A stretch of DNA of 9,837 nucleotides from a bacterium (lineage in GTDB: Bacteria; UBP15; UBA6099; DSWB01): contig JAGUYV010000423.1 of assembly GCA_020061125.1 (NCBI GenBank), positions 1 to 9,837 on the forward strand. Direction: 5' to 3'. A model generated the notes under the pieces. That model searched no databases and was not told the DNA's origin. It was given only the letters and a program-made list of their open reading frames with translations. The translations under genes were made by a program, and so were the position numbers. Of this stretch, positions 7,082 through 9,837 are shown one piece after another; the first letter of the stretch is position 1, and each line of letters opens with the position of its first letter.

Positions 7082-7840
7082 ATGATCAAGACGCGGCTGA
7101 TACCGACCCTGCTGTACAAGGACCTCGGGCTTGTCAAGGGCGAGGCCTTTGACAGTTGGCGACGAATCGGCGGCGTGGTGCAGTCTATCCGCGTGTATAA
7201 TCTTCGGGAAGTGGACGAGCTTGTTTTCCTTGACATTTCCGCCACGGGCGAGGGCCGGCCGCCGGATTTCGAGGCCATAGACGAGTATGCGGACAACTGT
7301 TTCATGCCGCTCACCGTGGGCGGGGGCATCCGTACGGTCGAGGATGTGAGGAAGCTGCTGGCCGCGGGCGCGGACAAGGTGGCGATCAACACCGCCGCGG
7401 TCAAAACCCCGGAAATCATCCGGGACACGGCCAGGGTGTTCGGCGCACAGTGCGTCGTGGTGTCCATAGACGCGCGCGCACGGCCCGGAGGCGGCCACGA
7501 GGTTTTCATCAATTCCGGCGCTCTGGCCACAGGGCTTGATCCCGTGGAGCATGCCCGCATGGCCGAATCCATGGGCGCGGGGGAATTGCTGGTCACTTCC
7601 ATAGATCACGACGGGTTGCTGGCCGGATACGACATCAAGCTGATCAAGGCGGTAAGCGATGCGGTGTCCATTCCCGTGATTGCGTCGGGCGGCGCGGGCA
7701 AACCCCAGGATTTCGTGGACGCAATTCAGCAGGGGCATGCCACCGCGGTTGCGGCCGCGGCCATTTTCCACTTCACCGAAACCACGCCTTCGGAAGTCAA
7801 GGCTTACATGAAACAGGCGGGCATAAACATGCGGATCTGA
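7082..7840 (+). CDS. hisF: HisF-like ammonia-relay partner (WbuZ-type), catalytic Asp11 replaced by Leu
   Basis: This is a 252-aa TIM barrel of the HisF family. VGGGIR (79-84), DKVAINTAAV (98-107), SIDAR (128-132) and ASGGAG (201-206) are the usual phosphate-binding and strand motifs. Numbering matches Thermotoga maritima HisF at the N-terminus. The catalytic Asp11 (motif CLDVKD) is Leu11 here (TLLYKD), while Lys19 and Asp130 remain. The residues that form the ammonia gate in T. maritima HisF (Arg5, Glu46, Lys99, Glu167) are present as Arg5, Glu46, Lys99 and Glu168. The sequence therefore fits the glycosyl-amidation-associated WbuZ subgroup, which carries ammonia without making imidazole glycerol phosphate. 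The start follows the hisH stop by one base, with GAGG just upstream inside hisH. Database names will often still read 'imidazole glycerol phosphate synthase subunit HisF'. Confidence 0.93.
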   Translation: MIKTRLIPTLLYKDLGLVKGEAFDSWRRIGGVVQSIRVYNLREVDELVFLDISATGEGRPPDFEAIDEYADNCFMPLTVGGGIRTVEDVRKLLAAGADKVAINTAAVKTPEIIRDTARVFGAQCVVVSIDARARPGGGHEVFINSGALATGLDPVEHARMAESMGAGELLVTSIDHDGLLAGYDIKLIKAVSDAVSIPVIASGGAGKPQDFVDAIQQGHATAVAAAAIFHFTETTPSEVKAYMKQAGINMRI

Positions 7841-7886
7841 CCGGTCCGGCCAGTCGAAGCATATGCGGCACAACAAGGTTGATTGC

Positions 7887-9563
7887 ATGCCGAAATTCAA
7901 ACTTTACATTTCCGACCACAACCGGGTTCTCGCGGATTTGCGCAACCACCCGGATGTCGAGGAAGCGCCTCTGGTGAGCGCGGACGCCGTTGTGGTCTGG
8001 CAGGATTTCCGGGACCTGAATCGCGACATTGTGATGTTCAGCAACGCCATGGGCATTCCCACGCTGGTGATGCAGCACGGCTGCAACCAGGTTATCGAGT
8101 ATCTGCCGCCGTCCGAAGACGAACCCATGCAGTTCCCGGTCTTCGCCTCAAAAGTCATGGTCTGGGGGCCGTACGACAGGGAGAGACTGATTGAAACCGG
8201 TTATCCTCCGGAAAGAGTGATCCTTACCGGCCCGTCCATGTTCGACAATCTTCCGCCAAAGAAAGAACACCAGGGTATCAACATCGTCAATTTCCCGCTC
8301 AAATGGGATGAGGATGTCGAAGAGAACTACGAGGTTCTCCGAGCGCTGCTCGAAGCCGGGAAATATAATGTGACCACCAAGATCGTCCAGGAATTCCATA
8401 ATGTGAAACGCTTCGAGGCCATGCACAGCAAATACGGCGGCCGGGTGGTGGCTACCTCGTGCAATGCGCCGGACCATTTCGGCGCGCTGTACGATCTCGC
8501 CGCAACTGCGGACCTGTTCCTCGTCAACTGGTGCGGCGTCACCCCGGCCCTCATAGCGGATTGCATGGACATCCCCATCGTATACGCGGATGTGTTCAAG
8601 CCCCGGCGGCTGCTGGGTTCGGACAAGTTATATCACTTTGTGGATCCGGGCAACGGGGATGTGGTGAGCGATCTGTCCCGGCTTACGGAAGTTATTGACT
8701 ACAACCTCGATCACCCCGGACACAACCGGGACAAGCGCCGGGCGTCGGCCCGCAAACTGGCGAATTTCGGGGCAGAGGGCAAAGCCCTGGACCGGATTCT
8801 GGAAACCGTGAAGGCTGCGGTCACGGAAGCACGCCCGGATTCCGTGGCCAAAACCGTGTTTTCCCAGCTCGGTCCAAATGAAGCAGCGCTTCTCTCCGAG
8901 AGCATCGCGGACTTCCTGGACGACAAGGGAGAGCACAGGGCGTACAGGCCTTACGCCGCCGCTCTACGGTCACAGGAGCCTTATCTCGTCGTCGAGTCCG
9001 TTCCGGGTTTCCCCGGCGAGGTTCTTGTGGCGGAAATCCCGGTGGGAACGGATTACGGGCAGCTTCCGTTTGCCGCGGAAAACGCGGTGACAACTCTCAT
9101 CGGGAAACACGCGCGTGTTGTGCGGCTGGACCAAATCGCCTCGCAGGTTGCGCCTGGCGCTGTGGACCTTGTTTTCGACTCGAATTATCCGCGCTCCGCC
9201 ACGGAGCTGGAAACCCGGCTTGCGGCATATTCCGGTCTGCTCAAACCCGGCGGCAGTCTCCACATGATGTTTCCCAACCCCGGGGCTTACAAAACCAGGG
9301 TCAAAATCAGGCTGGGGCGTCCCGCGCCCTGGTCTTTATCAAAACCGTTTCCTTCCCCCGCCAGCGTGATGCGAACCATTGAGCGGAGCGGATTCCGGGA
9401 AGTGTCTCGGGAATGGATTCGTCTCTCGAAATTTCATGTCCCCAGCGCGGCTTCACGGGAAGAGTTCAAGCTGCGGCTCGCCGGTTCTTTTTACCGCATT
9501 TTCAAGGGCCTTCTGCCCGAAACAATGGGAAGCGCCCTGGCCCTTCATTACACAAAATCCTGA
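7887..9563 (+). CDS. GT-B glycosyltransferase-like protein fused to a methyltransferase-like domain
   Basis: The protein is 558 aa from the preferred ATG at 7887, which has AAGG eight bases upstream. An ATG at 7863 would add eight residues but lacks a ribosome site. Residues about 1-310 resemble GT-B enzymes of the CDP-glycerol glycerophosphotransferase / UDP-GlcNAc 2-epimerase style: GIPTLVMQHG (56-65), YPPERVILTGPSMFD (106-120) and a donor-site-like segment starting ADLFLVNWCGVTP (208-220). Residues about 360-515 look like a class I SAM methyltransferase: VDLVFDSNYP (426-435), LLKPGGSLHMMFP (451-463) and SGFREVSREW (501-510). The glycine-rich SAM motif I is not visible. There is no signal peptide or membrane segment, so it is probably cytoplasmic. 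It follows hisF by 46 bases and likely transfers or modifies the amidinated sugar in the same operon. Fold assignment is by motif only and the specific activity is unknown. Confidence 0.78.
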   Translation: MPKFKLYISDHNRVLADLRNHPDVEEAPLVSADAVVVWQDFRDLNRDIVMFSNAMGIPTLVMQHGCNQVIEYLPPSEDEPMQFPVFASKVMVWGPYDRERLIETGYPPERVILTGPSMFDNLPPKKEHQGINIVNFPLKWDEDVEENYEVLRALLEAGKYNVTTKIVQEFHNVKRFEAMHSKYGGRVVATSCNAPDHFGALYDLAATADLFLVNWCGVTPALIADCMDIPIVYADVFKPRRLLGSDKLYHFVDPGNGDVVSDLSRLTEVIDYNLDHPGHNRDKRRASARKLANFGAEGKALDRILETVKAAVTEARPDSVAKTVFSQLGPNEAALLSESIADFLDDKGEHRAYRPYAAALRSQEPYLVVESVPGFPGEVLVAEIPVGTDYGQLPFAAENAVTTLIGKHARVVRLDQIASQVAPGAVDLVFDSNYPRSATELETRLAAYSGLLKPGGSLHMMFPNPGAYKTRVKIRLGRPAPWSLSKPFPSPASVMRTIERSGFREVSREWIRLSKFHVPSAASREEFKLRLAGSFYRIFKGLLPETMGSALALHYTKS

Positions 9564-9574
9564 ACACGCTCATT

Positions 9575-9588
9575 TGTTTGTGCAAACA
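9575..9588 (+). repeat. Small inverted repeat after the cassette
   Basis: TGTTTG and CAAACA flank a 2-base centre just 12 bases after the stop of the preceding gene. Folded with a realistic 4-base loop it leaves a weak 5-bp AT-rich stem. No T-run follows, so it is a poor terminator. It could equally be a protein-binding palindrome or chance. No better terminator was found between 9564 and 9660. Confidence 0.2.
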
Positions 9589-9659
9589 CGGATGAAGGCA
9601 ACCGGTGCTTTCCCGTGGCAGCCGCGCCTGAACCTTGAATAATACCGGCCAATTCGCAT

Positions 9660-9688
9660 TTGCCCCGCGCCGCGTTTTTATGTAAGAT
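9660..9688 (+). promoter_or_regulatory. Candidate promoter for the gene at the right edge
   Basis: TTGCCC (-35, 9660-9665) and TAAGAT (-10, 9683-9688) are spaced by 17 bases. Each matches consensus at 4/6. The predicted start near 9695 leaves a leader of about 94 bases that includes a small AGCCG/CGGCT stem (9704-9720). The rest of the 9564-9788 gap shows nothing recognisable. Confidence 0.35.
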
Positions 9689-9788
9689 CGGGAGAGCGTT
9701 CCGAGCCGGCTTTCGCGGCTGTGTGCGGCAAGCGGACCGGGGCGCTCCGGCATTCCCCATAAATTTCGTGAAAAGGACGGTTCCGGCG

Positions 9789-9837
9789 ATGCATCCCAAG
9801 GCATGTTGTTCCATCAAACCGCTGCTGGCGGCGTTTG
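9789..9837 (+). CDS. Start of an unidentified gene, truncated by the window edge
   Basis: An ATG at 9789 follows AAAAGGA (ending 11 bases upstream) and opens a frame that stays open for 16 codons to the edge. The residues MHPKACCSIKPLLAAF have an early lysine followed by a hydrophobic stretch, which could be the beginning of a signal peptide or membrane anchor. The fragment is too short to assign a family. It is supported by the ribosome site and by the upstream promoter candidate. Confidence 0.4.
   Translation, partial: MHPKACCSIKPLLAAF

Noticed and set aside
7082-7840. Reading hisH-hisF as part of a histidine operon
   Set aside because: No other his gene is present, HisF lacks Asp11, and translational coupling to a WbpG-type gene points to sugar amidation instead.

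Overview
The window reads as chromosomal DNA from a GC-rich bacterium with a Gram-negative style cell surface. It holds two housekeeping genes (an incomplete 6-phosphofructokinase and methionyl-tRNA synthetase), one exported beta-propeller protein, and a four-gene surface-sugar cassette. The phosphofructokinase belongs to the plant/trypanosome/TP0108-like lineage, and the MetRS carries a C-terminal tRNA-binding domain. This mix occurs in several phyla (PVC and FCB groups, spirochaetes, delta-type proteobacteria), so I do not name a taxon. No mobile element, tRNA, rRNA or CRISPR array was seen.

Layout. Minus strand, 1-2892: metG followed 19 bases later by pfk, which runs off the left edge. The two look like an operon driven by a good sigma-70-like promoter at 2948-2976. 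Minus strand, 3052-4860: a secreted protein or lipoprotein with an unrecognised N-terminal domain and six beta-propeller blades of FG-GAP/VCBS type. 4861-5260: a 400-base divergent control region with candidate promoters facing both ways and an 8-bp GC-rich palindrome. Plus strand, 5261-9563: a tightly packed run of a WbpG/PseA-type N-acetyl sugar amidotransferase, a HisH-type glutaminase, a HisF-type partner and a large glycosyltransferase-like protein with a methyltransferase-like tail. 9564-9788: non-coding, with a candidate promoter. 9789-9837: the first codons of another plus-strand gene cut by the right edge.

How the genes work together. By analogy with the Pseudomonas wbpG-hisH-hisF set, HisH should hydrolyse glutamine and pass ammonia through HisF to the PP-loop amidotransferase. 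That enzyme would convert an N-acetyl group on a nucleotide sugar to an acetamidino (amidine) group. The HisF here has lost the catalytic aspartate of histidine biosynthesis but kept the ammonia-gate residues, which fits a pure ammonia-relay role. No other histidine genes are present. The fourth protein probably handles the modified sugar or the glycan containing it. The most interesting points are this repurposed HisF, the glycosyltransferase/degenerate-methyltransferase fusion, and the alternating two-blade repeat of the propeller protein.
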